A stretch of DNA of 64,000 nucleotides from Microbacterium neungamense (GTDB taxonomy: Bacteria; Actinomycetota; Actinomycetes; Actinomycetales; Microbacteriaceae): NCBI RefSeq assembly GCF_024971095.1, contig NZ_CP069717.1, positions 2,232,001 through 2,296,000 on the forward strand, read 5' to 3'. The notes below the pieces were generated by a model that was not told the DNA's origin, searched no databases, and saw nothing but the letters and a program-made list of their open reading frames with translations. The position numbers were made by a program, and so were the translations under genes. Below, piece by piece: positions 8,135-17,113 of the stretch; positions within the stretch are counted from its first letter, which is position 1, and each line of letters begins with the position of its first letter.

Positions 8135-9658
8135 TCAGCGCACGACCGACAGGGTCGCCAGCGTCGGGTCGGCGGCGCCGCGCACGTAGCCGCCGGGAGT
8201 CGCCGCGACGCGCTGCAGGAAGCGCACCACGTCCTCGGTGATGACCTCGCCCGGCAGCACGTTCGGGATGCCCGGCGGGTAGGCGGCGAGCGCGGCGGCG
8301 GAGACCCGGCCCACGGCATCCGCGGCGTCCACCGTCTCGGCGGAGCGGAGGAAGGCGTCGCGCGGGAGCATCGCGAGCGGACCGGGCTCGGGCAGCACGG
8401 TCGCGGCCTCGATCGCGTCGACGTCGGCGGCGGCATCCGCGTCGACGGGGAGCGCGTGCAGGGCGTCCACCACGCGTGCCACGTCGGGGACGACGCCGGG
8501 CGCCACGACGGCGACCAGGCAGGTCTCGGTGGCGATCTCGAAGTACACGCCGTCCTGCTCCATGAGCAGCTCGCGCGCGGTCGGGCCGTGCACGCCGCCG
8601 CTGGCCACGTCGATGGAGACGCGCAGCGGGTCGGCGGCGACGATGTCGTCGAACCGGTCGAAGGTGTCGCTCACGATGCGGAAGCGCCGGCCGCGACGGA
8701 TGCGGTCGCGCAGCTCGTCGGCGGCGGCGATGGCCGCGCCGATCCGGTCGCGGCCGGTCTGCAGGGCGTCGCGGGCGAGGTCGAGGGATGCCAGCAGCAG
8801 CGAGCTCTCGCTGGTGGACTGCTCGAGGCGGAACGCCCGCTCGACGAGCGGCTCCAGCTCGTCGGCGAAGGGGCCGTCGCCCAGGTGCAGCATGGCGGAC
8901 TGGGTGAGGCTGCCGCCCAGCTTGTGGGTGCTGGAGACGACGAGGTCGGCGCCGAGGCGGAGCGGGTTCTCGGGCACGTCCTCGTGGAAGCCGAAGTGCG
9001 CGCCCCAGGCGGCGTCGACGATGAGCGGCGCGCCGGCCTCGTGCGCGACCTCGGCGAGCCCGGCGATGTCGGCGACGGCGCCGAAGTAGCTGGGCGAGAT
9101 CACGTACACGCCCTTGGGCCGCTCGTGCTCCTCGAGCCGTCCGAGCGCCTCGCGCAGCGACGCCGGGGAGACGCCGTGGTTGATCCCGAACCAGCCGTCG
9201 ATGGAGGGCTGCACGAAGCGCGGGGACAGCCCGCCGAGGATGATCCCGTCGGAGAAGGAGGAGTGGGCGCTGCGCTGGACGACGACCGGCGCGGTCTGCG
9301 CGCGGAAGCCGGCGAGGGCGAGCGCGGCGATGCGGTTGGCCTGCGAGGCGCCGTTGGTGAGGAACCAGGTGCGACGGGCGCCGAAGGCCTCGGCGGCCAG
9401 GCGCAGCGACTGCGCCAGCGGGTTGCCCTCGCCCTTGTCGAGCCCGGCCAGCAGCGGCGGCACGTCCTTGAGCAGCACGTCGCGCCCGAAGTACTCGGCG
9501 ACCTGCGGCACGGCCTCCGGGTCGGCGGAGTGGCCGGGCACGTTCAGCCGCACCGTGTCGCGGGCGGCGTAGCGGGCCAGCGCATCGGCGTACGGGGTGG
9601 ATGAGGTGCCCGATTCGGTCCGGTCGCCGGCGGGGGCGAGCAGGGAGGCGGAGGTCAT
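8135..9658 (-). CDS. Orn/Lys/Arg decarboxylase family protein (PLP-dependent)
   Basis: 507 residues, fold-type I PLP enzyme of the short decarboxylase class without the N-terminal wing domain. Visible: N-terminal LNVPGHSAD, GASQANRIAALAL, the cofactor-binding region IVDAAWGAHFGF, and the Schiff-base lysine in SSTHKLGGSLTQSAM. The family decarboxylates arginine, lysine or ornithine to a polyamine precursor; the substrate cannot be told from sequence. It is transcribed divergently from a LysR gene, with 83 bp between the two starts, a classic regulator/target pair. Confidence 0.9.
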   Translation of the reverse strand: MTSASLLAPAGDRTESGTSSTPYADALARYAARDTVRLNVPGHSADPEAVPQVAEYFGRDVLLKDVPPLLAGLDKGEGNPLAQSLRLAAEAFGARRTWFLTNGASQANRIAALALAGFRAQTAPVVVQRSAHSSFSDGIILGGLSPRFVQPSIDGWFGINHGVSPASLREALGRLEEHERPKGVYVISPSYFGAVADIAGLAEVAHEAGAPLIVDAAWGAHFGFHEDVPENPLRLGADLVVSSTHKLGGSLTQSAMLHLGDGPFADELEPLVERAFRLEQSTSESSLLLASLDLARDALQTGRDRIGAAIAAADELRDRIRRGRRFRIVSDTFDRFDDIVAADPLRVSIDVASGGVHGPTARELLMEQDGVYFEIATETCLVAVVAPGVVPDVARVVDALHALPVDADAAADVDAIEAATVLPEPGPLAMLPRDAFLRSAETVDAADAVGRVSAAALAAYPPGIPNVLPGEVITEDVVRFLQRVAATPGGYVRGAADPTLATLSVVR

Positions 9659-9741
9659 GCTTCGAGCCTCGCCGACCTGAGATGAATACGGAATAGCGAG
9701 TACTCTTCAGTTATCCATACCTTGTATTGAACGGATGCCCG
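9659..9741. promoter_or_regulatory. divergent promoter/operator region, decarboxylase-LysR
   Basis: An AT-rich island in GC-rich DNA (GATGAATACGGAATAGCGAG, then GTTATCCATACCTTGTATTG). It contains T-N11-A type half sites such as expected for LysR binding. The exact operator could not be fixed by eye. Confidence 0.45.
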
Positions 9742-10671
9742 GTGCTCGATCTTCGTCAGCTGATCGCCCTTCGTGCCGTCGCCGAGCACGGCTCGGTGCT
9801 CGCCGCGGCGGATGCCCTCGACTGGAGCCAGCCCACCGTCGCCCACCACCTGCGCGGGCTGGAGCGCGTGACCGGAGCGCCGGTCGTCGCCAGCTCGCGC
9901 GCCGGCACCCGGCTCACCCCCGCCGGACGGCTGTGGCTGCCGCACGCCGTCGCGATCCTCGATCGCGCCGACCGGGCACGGGCCGAGGTGGCGACCGCGC
10001 TCGCCGACGGGCGGCGGCGCCTGCGGCTGGGCATCTTCCCCACCGCCGCGGCGCGGCTGCTGCCGGGTCTCGTGCACACGCTGACGGATGCCGGGTACCG
10101 GCCGGAGGTCGTTGAGGGCGAGATGCACGAGCTCACCGAGCTGCTGGAGCGGCTGGCGCTGGACGCGGCGGTGGTCTTCGCCCGCGCGGACGAGCCGCAT
10201 GCGGTGCTTCCCGGGCTGCGGCGCCGCCCGCTGTTCACGGAGCGGTTCTCGCTGATCGTGCCCGCGGGGCATCCGCTGGCCGGCACGGGCGCACGGCGCC
10301 TGCGCGACTTCTGCGAGGATCGCTGGATCCTGGGCACGAGCGAGGCCGATCCGGGCGACCGGGCGCTGATCGCAGCGGCGCGGACCGAGGGATTCGCTCC
10401 GGAGGTCGGCCCGCGCAGCGACGACTACCGCGTGGTCGCGGCGTACGTCGCGGAGGGTCTGGGCATCGCGCTCGTCCCCGAGCTGGCGCTGCCGGGCCCG
10501 GCCGATCGGGGCGAGGACGTCGCGGTCGTCGAGCTGCGCCGGCCGTTGTCGCGGGAGATCGCCCTGCTCACGCTGCCGACGCTCGACGAGGCCCTGGTGG
10601 AGCTGATCGCCCGCACCGCCGTCGCCGGCGGGGACCCCGGCGGCACACGCGCCGGGCGCCGGCGCGTGTAA
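9742..10671 (+). CDS. LysR-family transcriptional regulator
   Basis: 309 residues from GTG 9742 (an upstream TTG would add five residues). N-terminal winged HTH: LDLRQLIALRAVAEHGSV, then AAADALDWSQPTVAHHLRGLE and GTRLTPAGRLWLPHAVAIL. The C-terminal effector domain follows from about residue 90, with SLIVPAGHPLAG. Divergent orientation suggests control of the amino-acid decarboxylase gene, perhaps with the amino acid as inducer (inference). It ends 30 bp before the next regulator gene. Confidence 0.9.
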   Translation: MLDLRQLIALRAVAEHGSVLAAADALDWSQPTVAHHLRGLERVTGAPVVASSRAGTRLTPAGRLWLPHAVAILDRADRARAEVATALADGRRRLRLGIFPTAAARLLPGLVHTLTDAGYRPEVVEGEMHELTELLERLALDAAVVFARADEPHAVLPGLRRRPLFTERFSLIVPAGHPLAGTGARRLRDFCEDRWILGTSEADPGDRALIAAARTEGFAPEVGPRSDDYRVVAAYVAEGLGIALVPELALPGPADRGEDVAVVELRRPLSREIALLTLPTLDEALVELIARTAVAGGDPGGTRAGRRRV

Positions 10672-10701
10672 CGTATGTTTCACTTCGAGGGGCGGGGCAC
10701 G

Positions 10702-11580
10702 ATGACGGAGCAGACGGACGACGCGGACGGGGCGACGGGACGGCCGCTCAGCGACCTGGTCCGCGCCTCGCTGGACACGCTCAGCGCCGGCGAGCGCAAG
10801 GTGGGGCGGGCCATCCTCGCGAACTATCCGCTGGCCGGGCTCGGCACGGTGGCGGAGCTCGCCGAACGCGCGAACGTGAGCGCGCCCACCGTCGTCCGGT
10901 TCGTGAGCCGTCTCGGCTTCAGCGGGTTCCCGGCGTTCCAGAAGCGGCTGGTGCGCGAGGTGCACGAGCGGCTCGGGTCCCCGCTCGAGCAGTACGGGCG
11001 CGACGATCTGCTCTCCGGCGACGGCGACCTCGCTCGCGCGGCGCGCGTGTTCGCGGCCAGCATCTCCGCCACGATCGGCGAGCTGCCCGCGAGCGAGTTC
11101 GAGCGGACGGTCGCTCTCCTCGCCGACAACCGTCACCGCATCCGGCTGATCGGAGGGCGGTTCAGCCACCTCCTGGCCGAGTACCTCGGGGCGCACCTGA
11201 TGCTGCTGCGCCCGGACGTCCAGGTCATCGGCCGCGACGAGTTCGACCGTCTCGCGGCGATCCCCGACACCCGCCGGGGCGACGTCCTGGTGGCGTTCGA
11301 CTACCGGCGCTACGACCCCGGGATCGTCCGGTTCGCTCAACGGGCGGCCCGGCGCGGGGCCGAACTGGTGCTGTTCACCGACCGCTGGCTCTCGCCCGCC
11401 GCGGATGCCGCGACGACGGTGCTCCCGGCCAACGTGGACTCGCCCTCGCCGTTCGACTCGCTGGTGCCGGCCATGGCCGTGCTCGAGACGGTGGTCGCTG
11501 GCGTCACCGACCGGCTCGGCGAGACGGGTCGCCGGCGCGTGGAGACGATGGAAGACCTGCGCGCCTCGGCGCGGGACTGA
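10702..11580 (+). CDS. MurR/RpiR-family transcriptional regulator
   Basis: 292 residues from ATG 10702, which has GAGGGGCGGGG just upstream; an earlier ATG at 10675 lacks one. The N-terminal HTH_6 domain reads LSAGERKVGRAILANYP then VAELAERANVSAPTVVRFVSRLG. The C-terminal half is SIS-like (RIRLIGGRFSHLLAEYLGAHL), normally binding a phosphosugar, although several family members in nitrogen operons bind other ligands. Its closest functional neighbours are the amidohydrolase/ligase operon that converges on it, so it may regulate that operon (inference). Confidence 0.88.
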   Translation: MTEQTDDADGATGRPLSDLVRASLDTLSAGERKVGRAILANYPLAGLGTVAELAERANVSAPTVVRFVSRLGFSGFPAFQKRLVREVHERLGSPLEQYGRDDLLSGDGDLARAARVFAASISATIGELPASEFERTVALLADNRHRIRLIGGRFSHLLAEYLGAHLMLLRPDVQVIGRDEFDRLAAIPDTRRGDVLVAFDYRRYDPGIVRFAQRAARRGAELVLFTDRWLSPAADAATTVLPANVDSPSPFDSLVPAMAVLETVVAGVTDRLGETGRRRVETMEDLRASARD

Positions 11581-11611
11581 GCAGGATCTGCGCGTCTCGG
11601 CGCGGGACTGA
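11557..11611. repeat. duplicated 3' end of the RpiR gene
   Basis: A 24-bp segment covering the last seven codons and the stop (11557-11580) recurs at 11588-11611 with one mismatch, offset 31 bp. It looks like a local tandem duplication. Confidence 0.8.
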
Positions 11612-11633
11612 CGTCAGCTGCCCGAGCCGCCGG

Positions 11634-12887
11634 TCACACCTCCGAATCCCCCGCCGGGCGGGCCGCCGACTCGCTGCGGTGGTGCTCGATGCCGAGGACC
11701 CGTTCGGCCGCGGCGAGGTAGCCCGCCATGAGCGCCCGCGCCACGGTGGCGATCGCGTCGTCACCGGGAAGGAACCGGGGGTGGTGCAGACCCGGCTGCG
11801 GTCCCTTGCCCGCGGTGGCCACGCCGGCGAAGAGCATCAGCGACGGCACGGCGTCGCAGTAGTAGGAGAAGTCGTCCGCGCCCAGGGAGCGCATCGGCTC
11901 GGCGCCGTCGACTCCGAGCCGGGTCAGCCAGTCGTCGGCGCTCGCCGCCAGCGTGGCGTCGTTGATGAGCGCGGGCTCACCCTCGATGCGGCGCACCACG
12001 GCGCTGGTGCCGTACGCCTCGGCGGTCCGCTGCGCCATGTCCTGCACGGCGGCGAAGAGCACGGCGCGGTCGGCGGGGTCGGTGGTGCGCATGGTCGCGA
12101 AGATGCGCGCCTCCGCCGGGAGGACGTTGGCCGCCCCCTCCCCCGCGGTGAGCGTGCCGATGCTGATGATCGCCGGGCGCAGCGGGCTCACCGAGCGGCG
12201 CACCATCTCCGGGATGCCCAGGGCGATCTGCGCGATCGCCGAGACGGCGTCGTTCGCCTCGTGCGGGTAGGCGGCGTGGCCGCCGCGCCCGTGCACGCGG
12301 ATCTCGATCTCGTCCGCGGCAGCGTTGATGAAGCCGCCGCCGGATGCCACGGCGCCCACGGGAACGCCCGGATGCACGTGCGCACCGATCACGTGCGCCA
12401 CCGAGAACCGGTCGAGGACCCCGGCGTCGACGACGTCCAGCGCGCCAGAGGGGTAGCTCTCCTCGCGGGGCTGCAGCAGGGCGACGAGCCCGACCGGCAG
12501 GTCGAGGCCGTCGGCGGCGCGCAGCAGCGCGACCAGCGCCGCCTGGTGCACGTCGTGCCCGCAGGCGTGCATGGCGCCGTTGGTGGCGGCGAAGGGGGCG
12601 CCGGTGCGCTCGGTCACCGGCAGGGCGTCGAGTTCCGCGCGCAGCGCGATCGAGGCCCCCTCTGCGGGGCCGATCCGGGCCACGGCCCCGGCATCCGCCA
12701 CGGCGTCGAACACCGCGACATCGCGCAGCTCGTGCAACAGGCGCTCGGTGGCGGGATGCTCGTGGCCCGACACACAGGGATCGGCGTGCAGCTCCTGCCG
12801 CAGGCGTGTGGCGGGGGCCAGTTCGCGCTCGAGCGCGGCGTCCCATCGCGCCGCCAGGTCGGTGAGGCGGGTGATCGTCGGGCTCAC
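11634..12887 (-). CDS. M20-family amidohydrolase (hippurate hydrolase-like)
   Basis: 417 residues. Metal-dependent aminoacylase/amidohydrolase: visible motifs are HADPCVSGHEHPATE, LRAELDALPVTERTG, MHACGHDVHQAAL (catalytic/metal region near 105-115), a dimerisation segment GRGGHAAYPHEANDAV, and GADDFSYY near the end. GTG 12887 is chosen because it forms a GTGA overlap with the stop of the preceding gene, implying translational coupling. Family members hydrolyse N-acyl amino acids; here it would release an amino acid or amine from a conjugate used by this operon (inference). Confidence 0.9.
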   Translation of the reverse strand: MSPTITRLTDLAARWDAALERELAPATRLRQELHADPCVSGHEHPATERLLHELRDVAVFDAVADAGAVARIGPAEGASIALRAELDALPVTERTGAPFAATNGAMHACGHDVHQAALVALLRAADGLDLPVGLVALLQPREESYPSGALDVVDAGVLDRFSVAHVIGAHVHPGVPVGAVASGGGFINAAADEIEIRVHGRGGHAAYPHEANDAVSAIAQIALGIPEMVRRSVSPLRPAIISIGTLTAGEGAANVLPAEARIFATMRTTDPADRAVLFAAVQDMAQRTAEAYGTSAVVRRIEGEPALINDATLAASADDWLTRLGVDGAEPMRSLGADDFSYYCDAVPSLMLFAGVATAGKGPQPGLHHPRFLPGDDAIATVARALMAGYLAAAERVLGIEHHRSESAARPAGDSEV

Positions 12888-14077
12888 GCGGACGCTCCGG
12901 CGCCGTCGAGGCGGTACGCCCGCCGGGCGTTGCGCCAGGCGATCAGCTCGGTGATGCGGGAGCGTTCGGCCGGGGGCCAACCGTCCCGTTCGGCGAAGGT
13001 CTCCAGCGCCCCCTCGAGGCCGCGGCGGAACAGCAGGGCGCCGAGGTGGTACAGCTCGGCCACGCCGAAGGCATCCGTCGAGAAGAGGATCTTGTGGAAC
13101 GGCGCGAGCTCCAGCGTCTCGGCGATGACCTCCTCCGAGCGCGAGCCGGTGTAGTTGATGGCCAGCCCGACGTCGAAGTACACGTGCGGGAACACCTGCG
13201 CCAGGTAGCCGGCCTCGCGGTGGAACGGGTAGCAGTGCAGCAGCATCACGCGCGCGCCGGTCTCGCGGGTGAGCCGCAGGAACTGGGTGAGCAGCAGCGG
13301 GCTGCAGCGGTGCAGATCCACATCCGCATCCCCGTACCCGATGTGGAACTGGATGGCGCTCGCGCGGTCGACCGCGGTCCACAGCAGGTGGCGGATGATC
13401 ACGGGGTCGTCGAGCCGGACCGGGGCGCCCGCCGCGATCCGCTCGAGCCAGGTGGCGACGGCGGTGTCGACCTCGTCGGCGTCCGGGCGCTCCGGGGCGA
13501 AATCGAGGCCGATCCGGTACGCCGCGATCGACTTCACGCCGATCGCGTGCTGCAGGCGCTCGTCCAGCATCCGCTCGTAGGCGGTGCGGAAAGCCGCGGC
13601 GTCGCATCCGTCCAGCACGAGCTCCTCGGCGATCCGCTCCAGGCGGACCACTTCGAAGGCGCGCGCGGCGCCGGCATCCGCCATCCCCTCCGGGTCGAGG
13701 ATCTCGTCGCCGCGGTGCCCGGTCTCGATGACGTAGTCGCTGATCCCGGTGGCGCGCAGCAGCCGGCGGCTCGCCTCGGCCCCGCCGAGCTCGCGGCGCC
13801 GCTGCAGGTACTCCTCCGGTGTGGCGAACGGCGGCAGCCCCAGCACCGGCGCGCAGTGGCGACGGATGGCGAAACCGACCTGGCTGTCGAAGTGCGTGGT
13901 CCCGTCGGGGGCGTCCCAGTCCGACTCGGTGATCATCGCCTCGAAGGCCGCACGGTCGAGATCGGCGGTGGTGACACCGTGGCAGTGATGGTCGAGCAGG
14001 GGGACGTCGGATGCCGTGACGAGGCGTTCAGTGGCGAGGCTCTCCGTGGCGCCGGGCTCTGCGGGCTCAGTAGACAC
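12884..14077 (-). CDS. amidohydrolase, FluG N-terminal-domain type
   Basis: 397 residues, TIM-barrel amidohydrolase. PLLDHHCHG near residue 28 gives the HxH metal motif; VMLLHCYPFHREAGY and FHKILFSTDAFGVAELYHLG give later metal ligands. This family forms the N-terminal half of fungal FluG, whose C-terminal half is a glutamine-synthetase-like domain; here the two halves are separate neighbouring genes. It starts with GTG inside the end of the ligase gene (11-bp overlap) and ends in a GTGA overlap with the M20 gene. It likely cleaves a gamma-glutamyl or related amide (inference). Confidence 0.85.
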   Translation of the reverse strand: MSTEPAEPGATESLATERLVTASDVPLLDHHCHGVTTADLDRAAFEAMITESDWDAPDGTTHFDSQVGFAIRRHCAPVLGLPPFATPEEYLQRRRELGGAEASRRLLRATGISDYVIETGHRGDEILDPEGMADAGAARAFEVVRLERIAEELVLDGCDAAAFRTAYERMLDERLQHAIGVKSIAAYRIGLDFAPERPDADEVDTAVATWLERIAAGAPVRLDDPVIIRHLLWTAVDRASAIQFHIGYGDADVDLHRCSPLLLTQFLRLTRETGARVMLLHCYPFHREAGYLAQVFPHVYFDVGLAINYTGSRSEEVIAETLELAPFHKILFSTDAFGVAELYHLGALLFRRGLEGALETFAERDGWPPAERSRITELIAWRNARRAYRLDGAGASA

Positions 14078-15440
14078 GGGCGTACACCTCGCACTGCTCG
14101 GCGAGCGAGCGCGCCTGCACCGAGGCGAACTCGTCGCGCTTGATGGCCTCGTAGGTCGCCAGGAACGCCGGCGAGAACCAGCCCGACACCACCTCGTCCT
14201 CCTTCAGCACCGTGAGCGCCTCCTCGAGGCTGCGGGGGAGCTTCGGCAGGTGGGCGTGACGTCCGTCGAGGTCGAGCTCGCCGTCGACGATCTCCGGCGT
14301 CTCCAGCCCCTCACGCAGCCCCTGCATGCCGGCCCGCAGGATGAGTCCGAGCAGGATCCACGGGTTCGCGCCGATGTCGCCGCCGCGGAATTCGAAGTGC
14401 AGCTGACGGCGCGGGTCGCGGCCGTCGATCTCGTTGGTGGGGCAGATCCGCAGCAGCGCCTCGCGGTTCTGCAGGCCGAGGAACGCGCGCGCCGTGGACC
14501 AGTTGTGCGGGGCCAGGCGCAGGTAGCTCGTCGCGAGCGGTGCGAACAGCGCCGCCATGGCCGGACCGTGCTTCACGATGCCGGCGGCGAAGCTGCCGGC
14601 GAGCGGGGAGAGCCGGCCGGGGCGGTCGGCGTCGAAGACGAGCGTCTCGCCGTCGGCGTCGTCCAGGCCGAAGTGGACGTGCACGCCGTTGCCGGTCTCG
14701 CCGGGCGAGACGACGGGGGCGAAGGAGGCCTCCCGGCCGTGCGCATCGAAGATGTCGTAGACGATGTCGCGGACGAGGATCGCACGGTCGGCGGCGGTGA
14801 CCGGGTCGGACGGTGCGACCGTGATCTCGTACTGGTGCCGTCCGTACTCGGGCAGCCACGTCTCCGGCTCGAGTCCGGCGCGGTTGAGCACGGTCATCAG
14901 CCGCGAGCCGATCGGTTCGGCGCGGCGGAAGGCCTGCAGCGAGAACGGGTGGTGGTCGCCCTTCGCGCTGACGTCGACGAACTCGTGCTCGAAGGAGCAG
15001 CGGGTGGTGATCCCGAACTCGGTGCGCAGCTGGTCGACGGCGTCGCGCAGGAAGGTTCGCGGGCAGCTCTCCCACGGTGTGCCGTCCGTGTTGACGAGGT
15101 CGGCGAAGACGATGTTCAGCGGCGGGCGGCCGGGGATCCCGTCGACGCGGGCGAGCGAGGAGAGGTCGGGCCGCAGGCGGAGGTCGCCGGTGGAGCCGTA
15201 GGGGATGTCGTCGACGATGTGGCCGAGCGAGCCGATGCCGAGGTTCGCCGGCACCCACCCGAGGGACGTGCGCTCGTCGAAATCCGCCAGCCGCATGGAG
15301 CGGCCCTTCGTACGGGCGGCGATGTCGGTGGTGGCGATGAAGATCAGTTCGTCGACGTCGGGGGTGGGCGGCGTCTGCATGGCATCCGTTCCGGTCGGCG
15401 CCTGGGCGGGGCGGCTGAGGGGCTGGTCGATGAGGCTCAT
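14067..15440 (-). CDS. glutamine synthetase family protein (gamma-glutamyl ligase type)
   Basis: 457 residues of the GS fold. Visible: CSFEHEFVDV (metal-binding Glu), GETGNGVHVHFGL (ATP/metal site), LRICPTNEIDGRDPRRQLHFEFRG split around the NR-type loop, and GGDIGANPWILLGLILRAGM. The N-terminal beta-grasp region is shorter than in GlnA, and the sequence is closer to the FluG/PuuA-like group that ligates glutamate to amines. The ATG overlaps the permease stop (ATGA). Operon context supports amine or polyamine conjugation rather than ammonia assimilation. Confidence 0.88.
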   Translation of the reverse strand: MSLIDQPLSRPAQAPTGTDAMQTPPTPDVDELIFIATTDIAARTKGRSMRLADFDERTSLGWVPANLGIGSLGHIVDDIPYGSTGDLRLRPDLSSLARVDGIPGRPPLNIVFADLVNTDGTPWESCPRTFLRDAVDQLRTEFGITTRCSFEHEFVDVSAKGDHHPFSLQAFRRAEPIGSRLMTVLNRAGLEPETWLPEYGRHQYEITVAPSDPVTAADRAILVRDIVYDIFDAHGREASFAPVVSPGETGNGVHVHFGLDDADGETLVFDADRPGRLSPLAGSFAAGIVKHGPAMAALFAPLATSYLRLAPHNWSTARAFLGLQNREALLRICPTNEIDGRDPRRQLHFEFRGGDIGANPWILLGLILRAGMQGLREGLETPEIVDGELDLDGRHAHLPKLPRSLEEALTVLKEDEVVSGWFSPAFLATYEAIKRDEFASVQARSLAEQCEVYARVY

Positions 15441-16891
15441 CAGTCGAGGTCCTCCGTGCTGAGGCGGGATCCGATGCGGTCCGCGAGGGCGGGTTTGGCG
15501 AGCACGATCACGAGGCCGATGAGGCACCACGCGCCGGCGATCCACGGGAAGTAGGTGTACGGCGGCTGCTGTCCGGCGATCTGGATCACGTACACGTAGA
15601 CGAGGAAGGCCAGGCCCAGCACCGGGATGATCGCCTCCCACTTCGGGATGGTGGATCCGCGGGAGAAGGTGTGCCGGATGACGCCGACCGAGGTCATGCC
15701 GTAGGCGACGACCATGCAGAGCGTGGCGATCGTCGCGAACCAGTAGTACACATCGACCGAGGTGGCGCCGAGCAGGCCGAAGCCGACGGCGAGGACGACG
15801 GTGAGGATCACGACGAACACGGTGCTGTTCACCGGGACGCCGGTCTTCGCGCTGGTGGCGGCGAAGGCGCGCGGGCCGAAGCCGTCGCGGGCGAGGGCGA
15901 AGAGCAGGCGGGATGCCGCGGCGGTGGAGCTGAGCAGCGAGGCGAAGGCGACGAGGAACGCGAAGACGGCGATGAGCACGGCGAACCACTGGCCGATGTA
16001 GGTGGAGGCGAGGGTGGTCAGGGTGGAGGATGCGCCGGCGAAGGCCGCGATGCCCTCCGCGTCGGTGCCGAAGCCGATAGTCTGCGCGAACATCACGAGG
16101 ATGTAGATGAGGCCGGCGAGGACGACCGCGAGCAGCAGCGCGATCGGCACGACGCGCTTCGGGTTGCGGGTCTCCTCGCCGAGCGACGTGCCGGACTCGA
16201 AGCCCGCCCAGGACAGGAAGCCGAAGACGGCGGCGGTCATCACCGCGCTGATCGGCGCGTCGCCGGGCAGCAGCACGGAGAGGTCGACGCCGGTGGACAC
16301 CGGGGCGTCGCCGGTCGCGACGCGGACGATGATCACGACGGAGAGGATGACCATGGCGGCGATCCCGAGGAAGCCGATGCCCAGCAGCGTGCGCGCGGTG
16401 ACCGTGGATTCGCGCACGTTGAGGAGGAGAGTGAAGACGGCGACGACGACCGGCACGAGCACCCAGCTCCAGGCAGGAAGGGTGACCCCCAGCTCGACCA
16501 TCATGGCCTCGAAGAACACGGCGCAGGCGCCGGCGATGCAGGCCGCGAAGAACAGGTAGGTGCCGAGGAGGGCGAATCCGCCGAAGAAGCCGGCGCGCGG
16601 GCCGAGCGTGGATCCGGCGAGCGCGTATACGGAGCCGGCGTGGGTGATGTAGCGGGTGAGCCGGATGAACGCGTAGGCCACGAGCATCGTGCCGAGGAAC
16701 GAGACGATGAACGTGAAGGGCACGGATGCCCCGACGAGGCCGGCCACGCCGATGCCGTTCAGCGACATCGCCATCACCGGCCCCATGAAGCCGACGGAGA
16801 TCGCGACGACCTCCCAGAGCCGGAGTGTCTTGCGCGGTGCCGCGCCGGTGTCGTGCGCGAGGTCGCGCGGGGTGTGCGTCGTTGACGTCAT
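15440..16891 (-). CDS. APC-family amino acid/amine permease
   Basis: 483 residues, about 12 membrane segments. The N-terminus KTLRLWEVVAISVGFMGPVMAMSLNG and the segment FGFLSWAGFESGTSLGEETRNPKR are typical of APC transporters. ATG 16891 is preferred over one 36 bases upstream because of a GAAAGG site. First gene of a four-gene operon (permease, ligase, amidohydrolase, amidohydrolase), it probably imports the amine or amino acid that the enzymes process. Confidence 0.9.
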   Translation of the reverse strand: MTSTTHTPRDLAHDTGAAPRKTLRLWEVVAISVGFMGPVMAMSLNGIGVAGLVGASVPFTFIVSFLGTMLVAYAFIRLTRYITHAGSVYALAGSTLGPRAGFFGGFALLGTYLFFAACIAGACAVFFEAMMVELGVTLPAWSWVLVPVVVAVFTLLLNVRESTVTARTLLGIGFLGIAAMVILSVVIIVRVATGDAPVSTGVDLSVLLPGDAPISAVMTAAVFGFLSWAGFESGTSLGEETRNPKRVVPIALLLAVVLAGLIYILVMFAQTIGFGTDAEGIAAFAGASSTLTTLASTYIGQWFAVLIAVFAFLVAFASLLSSTAAASRLLFALARDGFGPRAFAATSAKTGVPVNSTVFVVILTVVLAVGFGLLGATSVDVYYWFATIATLCMVVAYGMTSVGVIRHTFSRGSTIPKWEAIIPVLGLAFLVYVYVIQIAGQQPPYTYFPWIAGAWCLIGLVIVLAKPALADRIGSRLSTEDLD

Positions 16892-16977
16892 CGTCGGGGA
16901 CCTTTCGTGTGGCGTCGGCATCGACACCGGGGCAAGTGTGTATCAGATCGTGCGGAGGGGGCTGATCTGCGAATGGG

Positions 16978-16993
16978 TGTAACAGATGTTACA
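16978..16993. promoter_or_regulatory. 16-bp operator-like palindrome upstream of the permease operon
   Basis: TGTAACAGATGTTACA: 7-bp arms TGTAACA / TGTTACA around two bases, 87 bp before the permease ATG in an AT-rich patch. A second imperfect pair CAGATC...GATCTG lies just between it and the gene (about 16945-16970). GntR- or RpiR-type regulators use such sites; the binder is not known. Confidence 0.6.
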
Positions 16994-17045
16994 TGAGGGG
17001 CGTGGGGCTGCCAAGGGTGGGGTCTGAGTTCTTCCGAGACGCGCG

Positions 17046-17084
17046 AAGCGGCCCCCGCGCATCGTCCGCGCACGGGGGCCGCTT
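17046..17084 (-). terminator. hairpin terminator after the EcsC gene
   Basis: Arms AAGCGGCCCCCG (17046-17057) and CGGGGGCCGCTT (17073-17084) are perfectly complementary over 12 bp with a 15-nt loop. It lies 30 bp past the EcsC stop on the minus strand and is read as TT-flanked GC stem. Confidence 0.75.
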
Positions 17085-17113
17085 GGGCTGCTCCGTGTTG
17101 ATTCAGAGCCTGG

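Noticed and set aside
4903..8241. Very long open frames (over 1000 codons) on the plus strand opposite clpC, and similar ones opposite putA at 33751-38469 and 49797-52949
   Set aside because: They are mirror frames of well-identified genes in GC-rich DNA, with His/Arg/Asp-rich low-complexity products and no family signature.
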